Notes: generated by a model from the sequence alone, not told the origin. Positions 8,987 to 19,958 are shown, counted from the stretch's first letter. The stretch is 64,000 bases of DNA from Synechocystis sp. PCC 6714 (GCF_000478825.2 NZ_CP007542.1:682001-746000); one strand, 5' to 3'. Numbers and translations are program-made.

Positions 8987-9886
8987 CTAATTGCCATCGT
9001 CAAAACTCTGTTCCATCACCCTTTGACGGGCAGTTTGCAGTAGGGCTTGGTAACTGGGTGAGCTCCGAAGATCAGCAAAAATTGTTTCCCCTTCTATCAA
9101 GCCCAGGTAGGCGGCTGGGTACCATTCCAACACTTTACCCAAGGCGTAAATGCTTTCTGCGTAATTTTTTTGCAGCACCTGGCAAAGGGCAATCTCATAC
9201 CAACTATAGTCGTCGTCTACTTCCACATCTAAAGCCCGGTGATAGCAGGCGATCGCCGCTGGATAACGGTAAAGTTTTTGCCATAGTTCCCCTTGCCGAA
9301 ACCAAGCCCAGTAGTCATTGGGCCGGATTTCCACTGATTTCTTATAGCATTGCAAAGCTTGGGAGTAATGACCCCAACGGCGGAAACAATCTGCCTGGCG
9401 ATACCAAGACCAAAAATCATCCTGACGAACGGTTAATGTTCGCCGAAAAGTGGCGATCGCCGCTTCGTACTGGCCGGAGAGTCGGTAGGATTCCCCGAGG
9501 CGATAGGTGGCCCAATAATCTTTAGGTAAATAATTTAGAGCCCTTTGGAAACAAGGGATAGCCCGCTCAAAATCATCAATTTCGTTGAGGTACACACAAC
9601 CCTGGTCGTACCAGGCCCAATAATTGTCCGGCTGAATTTGGCAAGCATTGTTATAGCTTCCGGCCGCATCTTCATAGCGCCCCAAATGTTCCAGGGTGAT
9701 GCCCCGTTTGTACCAAGCCCAATAGTCCCCAGGGTAGTAGTCCAAAGCCCTTTCGTAGCTGAGCAAAGCATCGTTATACTTCCCCTGTTGCCAGAGGGTG
9801 TTCCCCTGTTGGTACCAACCTTTATAACTATCAGGGCGGCACTCAAGAGGATTAAAAACAGTGGTGCGAGGCGATCGGAAGGTCAT
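8987..9886 (-). CDS. Tetratricopeptide-repeat protein
   Basis: A 299-residue protein made almost wholly of about seven TPR units of 34 residues, each with a strongly conserved W-A-W-Y or similar aromatic block (for example DYWAWYKRGITLEHLGRYEDA). Such arrays form a superhelix that binds partner proteins; the partner is unknown. There is no signal peptide or membrane segment, so it is probably cytoplasmic. The unit-to-unit similarity suggests recent expansion of the repeat. Nothing nearby is an obvious partner. Confidence 0.85.
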   Translation of the reverse strand: MTFRSPRTTVFNPLECRPDSYKGWYQQGNTLWQQGKYNDALLSYERALDYYPGDYWAWYKRGITLEHLGRYEDAAGSYNNACQIQPDNYWAWYDQGCVYLNEIDDFERAIPCFQRALNYLPKDYWATYRLGESYRLSGQYEAAIATFRRTLTVRQDDFWSWYRQADCFRRWGHYSQALQCYKKSVEIRPNDYWAWFRQGELWQKLYRYPAAIACYHRALDVEVDDDYSWYEIALCQVLQKNYAESIYALGKVLEWYPAAYLGLIEGETIFADLRSSPSYQALLQTARQRVMEQSFDDGN

Positions 9887-10052
9887 AGGAAGGCGACCGG
9901 GGAAAATGACAAGGAGACAATGTCAAAAAATTTTTTCTGAAGTGACGGCGAATTGAAGGGACCTAGCGCCTTTGAATCCATATACCAAAATTGTACAAAC
10001 TCCTGGGGCAATCGCCGGATTTATCTGCCTTCCTTGTCAGGGTTAGATCACA

Positions 10053-10296
10053 TTACTCGATTAACCAGCCGAACAGTTCCCCCAAGGTTAAATCCGTGGT
10101 CTGGGCAAAGCTTGACTCCATTTCGTCAAAAATTTCTGGCGATCGACTGGGTTGATAGACAAAGATGGATTTTTCTTTCGGATTAATCAGCCAACCCATC
10201 TCAGTGCCATCATTGAAGTGAAATAAAATACTCTTTACTACTTTTGTTTGACTTTCTTTAAAAGGCAATATTTCAATCATCCAATTAGGCGGCAGG
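10053..10296 (-). pseudogene. C-terminal fragment of a Uma2-family (DUF820) endonuclease-fold protein
   Basis: The 75-residue frame reads MIEILPFKESQTKVVKSI, then GTEMGWLINPKEKSIFVYQP, and ends LTLGELFGWLIE. This matches the C-terminal third of Uma2 proteins, abundant in cyanobacteria and built on a PD-(D/E)XK nuclease fold. The frame extends upstream as YLPPNW (usual Uma2 form PPDW) right up to the edge of the MITE-like element at 10297, where family similarity stops. The roughly 110 N-terminal residues of a whole Uma2 are missing, so I call it a remnant. A short expressed protein cannot be excluded. Confidence 0.65.
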
Positions 10297-10391
10297 TATA
10301 GTTGATTTAATTGAAAGTAAGATAATAACCAGAGTTAAAAGCCTCTTTGGTAAAGACTTTAGTCGTCTCAATCTTACTTTGATTGACTATA
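10297..10391 (-). mobile_element. MITE-like 95-bp element, copy 1 (inverted)
   Basis: The sequence begins TATAGTTGATTTAATTG and ends with TTTGATTGACTATA. It is the reverse complement, with few changes, of the 39430-39524 copy. The ends are imperfect inverted repeats carrying TA at both borders, as expected for non-autonomous relatives of Tc1/mariner-IS630 elements that target TA. It abuts the Uma2 fragment. Confidence 0.8.
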
Positions 10392-10587
10392 GCTATAAAT
10401 CTAGGTCGTCAGCCATAAATTGTTTGTTAATTGACTCATCTTTTCGACACACTATTATACTCACATATACGCACAATGTGCCTCGTCCTTATTTCACTTA
10501 GCTATACTTTGGATCGTCGGAATTTCAACTTTATACCAGAGCTTAATTTATATGATTATATAGCTACAAGTTGAGTAGTTTATTGGA

Positions 10588-11580
10588 TTAATTTCTGATG
10601 TAGCCGGTTTCCACTAAAAAAGCTCGGAGTGCATCGGGGTAGGAGTTATATTGAACTTCTCGCAAACAATTACTTTGATCGTCATATTTTTGGCAATCTG
10701 TTAGTCCCCAGTCCGAATTTTTATCGTAATACTTCAACATTGTTTGCCAACCTTCATCCAGTTCTCCGATCAGAGCTTTGTTGGCCACATAGGCTGCCAG
10801 AAATCCATTTCTTTCGGAATCCTGGGCCATTATTTCTGGTAATTCTTTCGCCATGGAACGGGCATTTTCCTGATGAATGAATTGAAACTCAGGTTCAAAG
10901 GTGGAATTAACAATCTGATTATTTTTAAGTTGCCAAATCTGGGCTGGGGCGGCACTACCAGCATAGGAAGAAAAACGGTAAAGGAAACTATTATCCACCT
11001 CTACGTACTCATCCAAATTATCATTATTGAGGTCTTCCGCCGGATGGGGGCCACCATTAAAAAAGCCAAATTCCTGCACCGACCATTGACTGCCATCTTG
11101 GTTGCCGGTGACTACTTGGACTGCATTACAACAGTGGGCTCCCCCGGTATAGGTGGCAAAAAGCACCGCTGGATAAGGATTGCTCGGATCCATATCGGTA
11201 ATCTGGATTAGAGCAATGGGCATGGGGGACTCTGTGCCTTCTAGGGTGGCGACGGTTTTATTTTTAAATTTAACGGTGACAGTGGGAAACCAACTTTCAT
11301 AGCCATCATTTTTCTCTTGGCGATAGCTGATGCTGGCACTCACATCACCCTTTTCTACCTTTCCGTTTAATTTTGGTTCATCACCGTTGGGATCGAAAGT
11401 CTCGAAAATATATGTGTCTAGGTTTTGAGCCAGTTGCATTTCTCGGCGATCGCCAGCGATTGATTGATGCTGTTTTTCGGTCTGAGGAGAGGATGGATTA
11501 ATGGCACAGGCAGACAGTGGCCAAACGGAAGCTACTGCCAATCCAGCCATTGTTAGGTAGAAACCTTTTTTGATAACCAT
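10588..11580 (-). CDS. Predicted lipoprotein of unknown function
   Basis: A 330-residue protein with a lipoprotein signal peptide: positive MVIKKG start, hydrophobic core and lipobox LSAC, so Cys at about residue 25 is probably lipidated and the protein faces the periplasm. The middle contains FATYTGGAHCCNAVQVV and later EDLNNDNLDEYVEVDN, an Asp/Asn-rich loop resembling calcium-binding VCBS/FG-GAP-like turns. Two further Cys near the C-terminus (DCQKYDDQSNCL) may form a disulfide. I recognise no named family. It is a single gene with miaB downstream in position but read on the same strand upstream of it. Confidence 0.7.
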   Translation of the reverse strand: MVIKKGFYLTMAGLAVASVWPLSACAINPSSPQTEKQHQSIAGDRREMQLAQNLDTYIFETFDPNGDEPKLNGKVEKGDVSASISYRQEKNDGYESWFPTVTVKFKNKTVATLEGTESPMPIALIQITDMDPSNPYPAVLFATYTGGAHCCNAVQVVTGNQDGSQWSVQEFGFFNGGPHPAEDLNNDNLDEYVEVDNSFLYRFSSYAGSAAPAQIWQLKNNQIVNSTFEPEFQFIHQENARSMAKELPEIMAQDSERNGFLAAYVANKALIGELDEGWQTMLKYYDKNSDWGLTDCQKYDDQSNCLREVQYNSYPDALRAFLVETGYIRN

Positions 11581-11665
11581 CTCCGTTGATCCTCAAAAGA
11601 CTGAATTATTGATTGCGCCTAGCTTCCATTGTGACAGGAATTTTCGAGGGCGATAATTTTTTTGC

Positions 11666-13021
11666 TCAGGCGGTAACTAAACTTAAAGCTTCCCCGGTGA
11701 GGCTAAAGGCCCGGGCTTCGGTAATTCTCACCGGCACGGTTTTTCCTAACAGTTCACCAATATTGCCTTGGAAGAAAGTTAAGCGGTTACCCCTGGTACG
11801 ACCCATCACCTGCCCTGGACTTTTGAGGTTTTCCCCCTCCACGAGCACTTCCTCTACCCGGCCGAGGTAACGCTGGGAACGTTCCATGGCTTGGATAGAA
11901 ACCAAATGGTTTAACCTTTGCAGGCGATCGCCTTTGACTTCTTCGGAAAGTTGATTATCCCAAACGGCGGCGGGAGTACCGGGGCGGGGAGAATAGGCGG
12001 CGGTGTTGAGCAGGTCAAAACCCACTTCTTCAACGAGTTGGAGAGTATTTTCAAATTGCGCTTCCGTTTCCCCCGGAAAACCCACAATGACATCAGCACT
12101 GATGGAGGCATCGGGCATATAGCGGCGGATTTTTTCAATGATTTGCAAATATTTTTCCCTGGTATAGCCCCGTTTCATGGCCTTGAGAATGTCGTTATCC
12201 CCAGATTGGAAAGGAATATGGAAATGTTCACAGACCTTGGGCAATTCTTGGCAAGCTTGGATTAACCGTTCGGTGAAATAACGGGGATGGCTGGTGGCAA
12301 ACCGCAGGCGATCGATCCCATCAATGTCATGGATATGGTAAAGCAAATCCGTCAGGGTATGGAGATGGCGACCCGATGGAATTGTACCGGGTAAATCGCG
12401 ACCGTAGGCATCAATGTTTTGCCCCAGTAGGGTAACTTCCTTAAAACCTTGCCCCGCAAGAACTACCATCTCGTCATAAATCGCCTCTGGGGTACGGGAT
12501 TGTTCTACCCCCCGCACATTGGGAACTACGCAATAACTACAGCGCTCATTGCAACCGTAGATAACATTCACCCAAGCTGTAACTGTACTTTCCCGTCGGG
12601 GTTTGGTGATGTCCTCCATAATATGGAGGCTTTCCGTGGCTACCACCTGGCTGCCGGCCCACACCTGTTCCAATAATTGATCTAAACGATTAGCGTGCTG
12701 GGGCCCCATCACTAGATCCAATTCCGGCACCCGTCGCAATAGCTGTTCCCCTTCCTGTTGGGCCACACAGCCCGCCACCACTAGGGTCAATTGCGGTTCC
12801 GTTTGTTTGCGCTTGGCCTGACGACCGAGATAGGAATAGACCTTTTGCTCAGCGTTGTCCCGGATGGTGCAGGTATTGTAAAGAACTAGATCTGCTTGGT
12901 TGGGGTCATCGGTGTAGGTCATGCCCAAATCTTCAAGAATGCCCGCCATTCTCTCCGAGTCTGCCTTATTCATCTGACAGCCGAAGGTGATGATGTGGTA
13001 ACGACGGTGGGAAACATTCAT
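11666..13021 (-). CDS. miaB: tRNA-2-methylthio-N6-dimethylallyladenosine synthase
   Basis: Adds a methylthio group to i6A37 of tRNAs reading UNN codons. The 451-residue protein has the three-part MiaB layout: an N-terminal UPF0004 domain with cluster cysteines in FGCQMN (Cys15), YNTCTI and VAGCVAQ; a radical SAM domain with CNERCSYC (CxxxCxxC); and a C-terminal TRAM domain containing [31 protein letters not shown] and the absence of a second duplicated domain favour MiaB over RimO. The gene is divergent from sqdB, with starts about 126 bp apart. Confidence 0.94.
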   Translation of the reverse strand: MNVSHRRYHIITFGCQMNKADSERMAGILEDLGMTYTDDPNQADLVLYNTCTIRDNAEQKVYSYLGRQAKRKQTEPQLTLVVAGCVAQQEGEQLLRRVPELDLVMGPQHANRLDQLLEQVWAGSQVVATESLHIMEDITKPRRESTVTAWVNVIYGCNERCSYCVVPNVRGVEQSRTPEAIYDEMVVLAGQGFKEVTLLGQNIDAYGRDLPGTIPSGRHLHTLTDLLYHIHDIDGIDRLRFATSHPRYFTERLIQACQELPKVCEHFHIPFQSGDNDILKAMKRGYTREKYLQIIEKIRRYMPDASISADVIVGFPGETEAQFENTLQLVEEVGFDLLNTAAYSPRPGTPAAVWDNQLSEEVKGDRLQRLNHLVSIQAMERSQRYLGRVEEVLVEGENLKSPGQVMGRTRGNRLTFFQGNIGELLGKTVPVRITEARAFSLTGEALSLVTA

Positions 13022-13045
13022 GGCAGTTAGGGGACAAAGCAGTGA

Positions 13046-14299
<1,254 letters not shown>

Positions 14300-14315
14300 G
14301 TTTACATTCTCCCTA

Positions 14316-14345
14316 CCCTCACTACCCGGTGGGGGTTTTCTTTTT
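14316..14345 (+). terminator. Rho-independent terminator after sqdB
   Basis: A 7-bp stem (CCCTCAC with GTGGGGG, one G-T pair, loop TACCCG) is followed by TTTTCTTTTT. It lies 16 bp after the sqdB stop codon. Confidence 0.8.
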
Positions 14346-14398
14346 GTTGAATATAGCTTAAGTATAATTAATTTGATCTTAATTTGAGAGTGAAACCC

Positions 14399-14683
14399 AT
14401 GGCTGATCCCCTCACCCCTGCTATCAGTGACCGCATTTGTAAGCATATGAATGAAGACCATGCTTCGGCGATCGCCCTTTACGCCCAAGCTTTTGGCCAA
14501 CAAACTGGGGTGGAGTCCGCCCAAATGCAGGCCATTGACCCCGAAGGCATGGATTTATTAATACATAGTGACGGACAAATTAAAACCATCCGCATTGCCT
14601 TTGAGCAACCCCTCCAGGATTCCGAAGACGCTCACCAAGTATTAATTGCCATGGCCAAGCAGGCCCGGAGTCTTGCCAAATAG
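14399..14683 (+). CDS. DUF2470-domain protein
   Basis: A 94-residue soluble protein starting MADPLTPAISDRICKHMNEDH. The N-H-M-N-x-D-H pattern followed by an Asp-Pro-Glu-Gly-Met turn is that of DUF2470, the domain found at the C-terminus of heme-utilisation HugZ proteins and in plastid heme-binding proteins. Here it stands alone, so a role in heme or tetrapyrrole handling is only a family-level suggestion. ATG 14399 is preferred over 14384 because the conserved part begins there. Confidence 0.75.
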   Translation: MADPLTPAISDRICKHMNEDHASAIALYAQAFGQQTGVESAQMQAIDPEGMDLLIHSDGQIKTIRIAFEQPLQDSEDAHQVLIAMAKQARSLAK

Positions 14684-14874
14684 CCAATTTGCTTCGAGTA
14701 AACTACTCCTCCCTGTGAAAGCGAGGAAAGGGGATTCCCCGTCACAATGGTTAAATTTTCCCATTGGGGCCCATGGTCTACATTTCAGCGCCGGCCAGGA
14801 CGAAGTTAAGGGTTTGAGGTGATCATTTTCCCAAGGGTCAATTCAGCCTATTTTTTATAATTCAGCCTATTTCC

Positions 14875-15705
14875 ATGAAGCTTTCGGTCATCATTCCGAT
14901 TTATAACGAAATTCAAACCATTGAAAAAATTCTCAAGAAAATTACTGGGGTGCTGCCGCAAGTATCGAAGGAAATTGTCATGGTGGACGATGGTTCCAAG
15001 GATGGCACTAGGGAATGGTTGGTGGATACTTTTGGGGACCCCGCACAGCATCCGGTTTTAGCCAATCTCGATTTGGCGGGACAATTCCAATGCTTTCCCT
15101 GGGGTCAGCCCAGTCAGCCCAAGGAAACCAATGGCGATCGCCAGGGGAATAGTTTTGTTATGGCTACGGAATGGGAAGTAAAAGTGATTTTCCATCGCCA
15201 GAACCAGGGGAAAGGGGGCGCCCTCCGCACAGCCTTTGCCGCCGCCACCGGGGATGTGTTGATTATCCAAGATGCCGATCTAGAATACGACCCCGAAGAT
15301 TGGGGCCCCATGTGGAAATTGATCGACGGAGGTTGGGCCGATGTGGTCTATGGTTCCCGTTTCTATGGCAATCCCCATCGAGTACTCTATTTCCATCACT
15401 ATTTAGGCAATAAATTAATCACCAGTTTGATTGATTTAGTCTGTAATATTAACCTCAGCGACATTGAAGTTTGTTACAAAATGTTTCGGCGGGAAGTGTT
15501 AGAGGGCCTGCGCTTAACCTGTAGTGATTTCGGTTTTGAAGTTGAATTTACAATGAAGGTAACCCGATCGCCAAGGCGATGGAGAATTTATGAGGTGGGG
15601 GTGGCCTATTATGGTCGTACCTTTGCTGAAGGAAAAAAAATCAATTGGCGGGATGGGGTTAAAGCTTTGGGCTACATTGCCAAATTTTGGTTAACCAATG
15701 CTTAA
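14875..15705 (+). CDS. Glycosyltransferase family 2 (dolichyl-phosphate-mannose-synthase type)
   Basis: Predicted to move a sugar from a nucleotide donor to a lipid carrier or other acceptor on the cytoplasmic membrane face. The 276-residue GT-A protein shows the opening SVIIPIYNEIQTIEKIL, VDDGSKDGT, NQGKGGALRTAF and the metal-binding DADLEYDPED. A block around residues 62-85 lengthens the usual region between the second and third motifs. No membrane helices are evident at the C-terminus. The flotillin-like gene follows after 33 bp. Confidence 0.87.
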   Translation: MKLSVIIPIYNEIQTIEKILKKITGVLPQVSKEIVMVDDGSKDGTREWLVDTFGDPAQHPVLANLDLAGQFQCFPWGQPSQPKETNGDRQGNSFVMATEWEVKVIFHRQNQGKGGALRTAFAAATGDVLIIQDADLEYDPEDWGPMWKLIDGGWADVVYGSRFYGNPHRVLYFHHYLGNKLITSLIDLVCNINLSDIEVCYKMFRREVLEGLRLTCSDFGFEVEFTMKVTRSPRRWRIYEVGVAYYGRTFAEGKKINWRDGVKALGYIAKFWLTNA

Positions 15706-15738
15706 TGTTCGGCCATTTCTGCCCTCCGGAGGCACACC

Positions 15739-17787
15739 ATGCACAGTAAATTCTGGTTCGAATTTCTCCAAGCTTTGCCCAGCATACCGGCGGAGACCAA
15801 GCCTTTGCTGGCGATCGTAGAAGCTAGTCCCGTAGCGGAAGAATTAATCATTGCCCAAGACCCCAATCAAACGTTAGGGGACAACAACTCCACCAATGGC
15901 GCCCTGGGAGGTTTATCTCCCCTGCTGTTTTTTCCTGTGGTGATTATTACGGTCATTTTTCTCATTTTAGTGACCGTTTTCCTTTACACTCGCTTTTACG
16001 TCATTGCCCCCAACAATGAAGCTTTGGTCAGAACCGGCGGTGTTTTTAAAAAAGAACAAATGGTCATTCTCCATGGGGGCTGTATTGTTATTCCTGGCTT
16101 CCACGAAATTACGCGGGTCTCCCTACGGGAAATTTCCATTGACGTGGTGCGGGCCGGAACCTTAGCGGTGCGGACCCAGGACTATATGCGGGCCAATATG
16201 CGGGTAACTTTCTATGTTTGCATTACCCCCAATCGCAATGAAATTTTGACAGCGGCGGCCAGGCTTTCTAAAAAGGGACAAATTTCTGAAGAAAATATTA
16301 AAGATGCCCTGGAAAAACGGGCCGATGATGCTATTCGAGCGGCGGCGAAAAAGAAAAAATTAGCGGAGTTAGATTCCGATAAGTTGGGCTTTGCCGACGA
16401 AGTATTGAACTTAATTCAGGGGGATTTACTCAAGGTAGGTTTAACCCTCAATAACATTGCCATTTCTGAAATTGAAGAAAGTGATACCTACGACGAAAAT
16501 AACTTTTTTGATGCCCAAGGCGTGCGGTTACGCACAGAAACTATTCAGCGTTCTATTCAACAAAAGAAAGAAGTGGAGCTCACCACCAGGGTGGCTATTG
16601 AACAGGGGGAATTAGAAGCAGAGAAAAAAAGTTTAGCCATCAAACGGGAACAGGAAGATGCCAATATTACCCAACAAAAAGAAATTGAATTATTAAAACT
16701 AGCCCAGCGCAAGGAATTGGAATCCCAAGAGGCCCAACAACAGCGAGAAATTCAAGAAGCCAAAGATAAGGAAGAAGCGAAAAAGCAACGCAATAAAATT
16801 CTCCAGGAACAGGCCGTAGAGGAAGAGCGGATTCAAAAGGAATTAGCTATTCAAAATAGTCAAATTGCTTCGGCGATCGCCTTGGAGGAAAAAAATAAAG
16901 AATTAAAGGTGGCCCAGGCGGTGCAAAAACAGGAAGCGGAAGTGGCGGAAATTCAACGCCGTAAAACCATCGAAGCTTCCCAACTGCAAGCGAAGGCGGA
17001 AATTGCCCTGGCGGAACAAAAAACCCAAATTACAGAACAAACAGCGGCGATCGCCATTGCCAACAAACAAAAGGAACGGTTAGAGGCGGAAGCTCTGCGG
17101 GCGGAAGCGGAATCCGGGGTTATCACAGCCCAGGAAGTGGAAGCAGCGGAACGGACCCAAAAATTAGCCGTGATTGTGGCCCAACAGGATGCCCAACAAC
17201 TCCGCATCGCTGAACAAAACGTGGTGGAAATAGACGTATTCCGGCGGCGACGCCAGGCAGAAAGTGCTAGACAGGCGGCGGAATTGGAAGCGGAATCAAT
17301 TCGCACCTTGGCTGATGCTAACCGTCACAAAGCCATGGCCGAAGCGGAAGGGCAAAAGGCCATTATTGAAGCCCAAAATAGTTTGAGCAATGCTAACCGG
17401 ACAGCGGAATTACTGAAAACCATCTGGCCGGAACTGGTCACCCAATTGCCAGATTTGCTCAAGGCTTTAGCACCCCAGCCGGGGGTGTTGGGGGAATCCC
17501 GCATCTATTCTTTCCCTGGGCTAAACGGGGGTAGTGGTGGGAATAACGCCGGCGATATTAATAAACTACTCCTCTCTACCAGTGGCCTAACTTTGCTCAA
17601 TGGGCTATTAAACGAAGGCAAACTTGGCCTGGTGGTGGATCAAGTGAAATCGTTATTGCAGGATCCTCTCACTGCCACTAATTCCCCCCCAGTTTCTGCT
17701 CCAGCCCCAGCGGCAACCGGTGCAAATATTAGCGATAGCGAGATGACAGCGTTGACTAATGTGGATTTTCCAGTGGGGGAACTTTGA
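15739..17787 (+). CDS. Flotillin-like SPFH/band 7 membrane protein
   Basis: Flotillins scaffold membrane microdomains; the specific client here is unknown. The 682-residue protein has one membrane segment at about residues 62-84 (PVVIITVIFLILVTVFLY), then the SPFH domain beginning YVIAPNNEALVRTGG, then some 300 residues of charged coiled coil rich in Glu, Gln, Lys and Ala with EA repeats typical of flotillin/YqiK, and a Gly/Pro-rich tail. A good GGAGG ribosome site at about 15727 supports the start. A TerC-type membrane protein follows. Confidence 0.88.
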   Translation: MHSKFWFEFLQALPSIPAETKPLLAIVEASPVAEELIIAQDPNQTLGDNNSTNGALGGLSPLLFFPVVIITVIFLILVTVFLYTRFYVIAPNNEALVRTGGVFKKEQMVILHGGCIVIPGFHEITRVSLREISIDVVRAGTLAVRTQDYMRANMRVTFYVCITPNRNEILTAAARLSKKGQISEENIKDALEKRADDAIRAAAKKKKLAELDSDKLGFADEVLNLIQGDLLKVGLTLNNIAISEIEESDTYDENNFFDAQGVRLRTETIQRSIQQKKEVELTTRVAIEQGELEAEKKSLAIKREQEDANITQQKEIELLKLAQRKELESQEAQQQREIQEAKDKEEAKKQRNKILQEQAVEEERIQKELAIQNSQIASAIALEEKNKELKVAQAVQKQEAEVAEIQRRKTIEASQLQAKAEIALAEQKTQITEQTAAIAIANKQKERLEAEALRAEAESGVITAQEVEAAERTQKLAVIVAQQDAQQLRIAEQNVVEIDVFRRRRQAESARQAAELEAESIRTLADANRHKAMAEAEGQKAIIEAQNSLSNANRTAELLKTIWPELVTQLPDLLKALAPQPGVLGESRIYSFPGLNGGSGGNNAGDINKLLLSTSGLTLLNGLLNEGKLGLVVDQVKSLLQDPLTATNSPPVSAPAPAATGANISDSEMTALTNVDFPVGEL

Positions 17788-17936
17788 TGGGGATCAACGG
17801 CGATCGCCAAATGGCAGGGGGTAGCGGCACATTACCAAAGCCCCTAATAATGGGATCTGGATAACTGGACATTAGACTTGGACAACCCAGGTTTTTTCGG
17901 TTAATCCCTGGAGGCTTCCACCTATTCCTGTGCCCA

Positions 17937-18656
17937 ATGTTAGACCTAGATTTACTGTTCAATTCCTCCTTTGCAGCGGCCGTCAAAACTCCGTTGATGT
18001 TGCTGGTGCTCATCGCCCTAGAAGCAGTGCTGTCGGCGGATAATGCCATTGCCCTGGCCACCATTGCCCAGGGTTTACCCAATCCCGAACAACAACGGCG
18101 CGCTTTAAATGCGGGTTTATTTATTGCCTACGGTCTGAGGATTCTGCTCATTTTGACCGCCTCCTTTGTGTTGCAATATTGGCAGTTTGAATTGGCGGGG
18201 GCTTTATACTTGCTCTGGCTGGTGGGCAGTTACTTCCTATCTCCGGATGAAGGAGAAAATCACCACAAGACCTTTGAATTTAGTTCCTTTTGGCAAGCCA
18301 TTCCCCTGATTGCCTTCACCGATTTGGCCTTTTCCCTCGATAGTGTCACTACGGCGATCGCCGTGGCGGATCAGTTGTGGCTAATCATTGCCGGGGGCAC
18401 CATTGGGGTTATTGCTCTGCGATTTTTGGCAGGTTTATTTATCCGTTGGTTAGACATTTTTACCCACCTCAAGGATGCTGGTTTTATCACGGTGGGTTTG
18501 GTGGGTTTGCGCTTATTGATCAGGGTCATTAATCCTGACCTCGTGCCACCGGAACTATTGATGATCACCATGATTGGGTTGTTATTTGCCTGGGGCTTTT
18601 CTGAGCGTCGCCCCCCTGAGCTAGTTGAAGAAATTAGCCAAGGTGGAGAGAAATAG
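17937..18656 (+). CDS. TerC-family integral membrane protein
   Basis: TerC/Alx proteins are membrane carriers implicated in metal-ion (notably manganese) export or homeostasis. The 239-residue protein has about seven hydrophobic helices and the family signatures LEAVLSADNAIALA near residue 25 and FTDLAFSLDSVTTAIAV near residue 130, whose acidic residues lie inside membrane segments. The ATG at 17937 was chosen as the first before the conserved region. It sits between a flotillin-like gene and a sucC-like gene on one strand. Confidence 0.85.
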   Translation: MLDLDLLFNSSFAAAVKTPLMLLVLIALEAVLSADNAIALATIAQGLPNPEQQRRALNAGLFIAYGLRILLILTASFVLQYWQFELAGALYLLWLVGSYFLSPDEGENHHKTFEFSSFWQAIPLIAFTDLAFSLDSVTTAIAVADQLWLIIAGGTIGVIALRFLAGLFIRWLDIFTHLKDAGFITVGLVGLRLLIRVINPDLVPPELLMITMIGLLFAWGFSERRPPELVEEISQGGEK

Positions 18657-18687
18657 GCAGATTGAGCTCGAATTTTAGGAATATTTT

Positions 18688-19911
18688 ATGGATTTGTTAG
18701 AGTATCAGGCTAAGGAACTGTTCCGACAGGTGGGCATCCCCATTTTGCCGTCCCAGACTGTCCAGAATACCACTGCCCTCAAACGTCTACAAATTCCCTA
18801 TCCCATGGTGCTCAAGTCCCAGGTGCGCGCAGGGGGTAGGGGTAAAGCCGGGGGGGTAAGGTTTGTAGAAAATACCATCGATGCCATTGCCGCCGCTTCG
18901 GCCATTTTCCATTTACCCATTGCGGACGAATACCCGGAGGTAATTTTAGCGGAGGCCCGCTACGATGCCCAATCGGAATTATTTTTGGCGATCGTACTGG
19001 ATTACCAACGGCAATGTCCTGTATTGATGGGGTCTAGCAAGGGGGGCATTGATGTGGAAACCCTGTTGGAGCATATGCAGAGTGTTTCGCTCCGTACTAA
19101 TTTTTCTCCCTACTTGGCCCGGCGGCTAGCAGTGAAAATGGGTTTGACAGGGCCGTTGGTGGCCACGGTGAGCAGCATTATCGAAAAAATGTATGAGCTT
19201 TTCATCGCCTACGATTTAGACGTAATTGAAATTAACCCCCTGGGCATTAATGCCGATGGTGGTGTAATGGCCCTGGATGGCAAAATTACCGTCAATGACA
19301 CCGCGATCGCCCGTCATCCGGATTTGCTCAATTGGCGATCGGAAAAATGGACTAGGGCGGGACAAAGTTGGCTACCGGGGGACCTAGCCCGGGGTCAGGT
19401 GGGCTTAATTTGTAACAGTGAGGGATTGGCCCTCAGCACTTGGGACTTGCTCGGTTCCTTGGGGGTCACTGGTGCCTATCTATTGGATGAAAGTCGCACT
19501 GACATGGCCTTGGCCACCCAACTGGAACAAGCATTTGATTACCTCAGCCAAGCCCCCCATCTCAAAGGTATTTTTGTTAATTTGGCCACCAGGGAAGCCG
19601 CGACCTCAGCCCTAGCAGAGGATTTAAGGGCCTTTTTGCCCCTTCCTCCCCACCCCCCTAGCGAAGACCGGAGTTTGCGGAGTACCGGCCCTAGCCTTCC
19701 CCACCGGCAGCGTGTACCCCAACGACAGGTTTACACAGGGGAAGTTTTACCGATAGTTATCCGCTTCAGCCGGGGTAATTTAGATAACCTTAAGCAGATA
19801 TACCACAACAGCCTCGTCCATTGGCACAATGATTTGGAAACGGCGATCGCCAAAATGCTCAGTTTAATTCCCCAGGACAATGGACTTTCCCGGGAACAAA
19901 ATAATACATAA
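18688..19911 (+). CDS. sucC: Succinate-CoA ligase beta-subunit-like ATP-grasp protein
   Basis: Would form, with an alpha subunit encoded elsewhere, the ligase joining succinate and CoA with ATP. The 407-residue protein opens LLEYQAKELFRQVGIP, carries the ATP-grasp segments VLKSQVRAGGRGKAGGV and DVIEINPLGI (EINPL is the metal-binding signature) and a CoA-ligase Rossmann domain. Two oddities are seen. The usual GGIxxCD segment after KGIFVN is replaced by LATREAATSALAED, and residues about 319-350 are a Pro/Ser/Arg-rich insert before LPIVIRFSRGN. The sucC symbol is likely, but activity is less certain because of these changes. Confidence 0.8.
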   Translation: MDLLEYQAKELFRQVGIPILPSQTVQNTTALKRLQIPYPMVLKSQVRAGGRGKAGGVRFVENTIDAIAAASAIFHLPIADEYPEVILAEARYDAQSELFLAIVLDYQRQCPVLMGSSKGGIDVETLLEHMQSVSLRTNFSPYLARRLAVKMGLTGPLVATVSSIIEKMYELFIAYDLDVIEINPLGINADGGVMALDGKITVNDTAIARHPDLLNWRSEKWTRAGQSWLPGDLARGQVGLICNSEGLALSTWDLLGSLGVTGAYLLDESRTDMALATQLEQAFDYLSQAPHLKGIFVNLATREAATSALAEDLRAFLPLPPHPPSEDRSLRSTGPSLPHRQRVPQRQVYTGEVLPIVIRFSRGNLDNLKQIYHNSLVHWHNDLETAIAKMLSLIPQDNGLSREQNNT

Positions 19912-19958
19912 TAGCTATTTGTAAACGCCCCGGCGACGATGATGGAAGTTTGAACGGT

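Larger units (their letters stand above)
9887..10587. other. AT-rich intergenic stretch with gene and element remnants
   Basis: This 700-bp gap between two minus-strand genes holds only a Uma2-type gene fragment (10053-10296) and a MITE-like element (10297-10391). The rest (9887-10052 and 10392-10587) shows no convincing coding frame; it is visibly richer in A+T than the flanks. Confidence 0.6.

Noticed and set aside
9058-9940. Plus-strand ORFs of 155 and 131 codons opposite the TPR gene
   Set aside because: Shadow frames of a repeat-rich gene; no conserved pattern or ribosome site.
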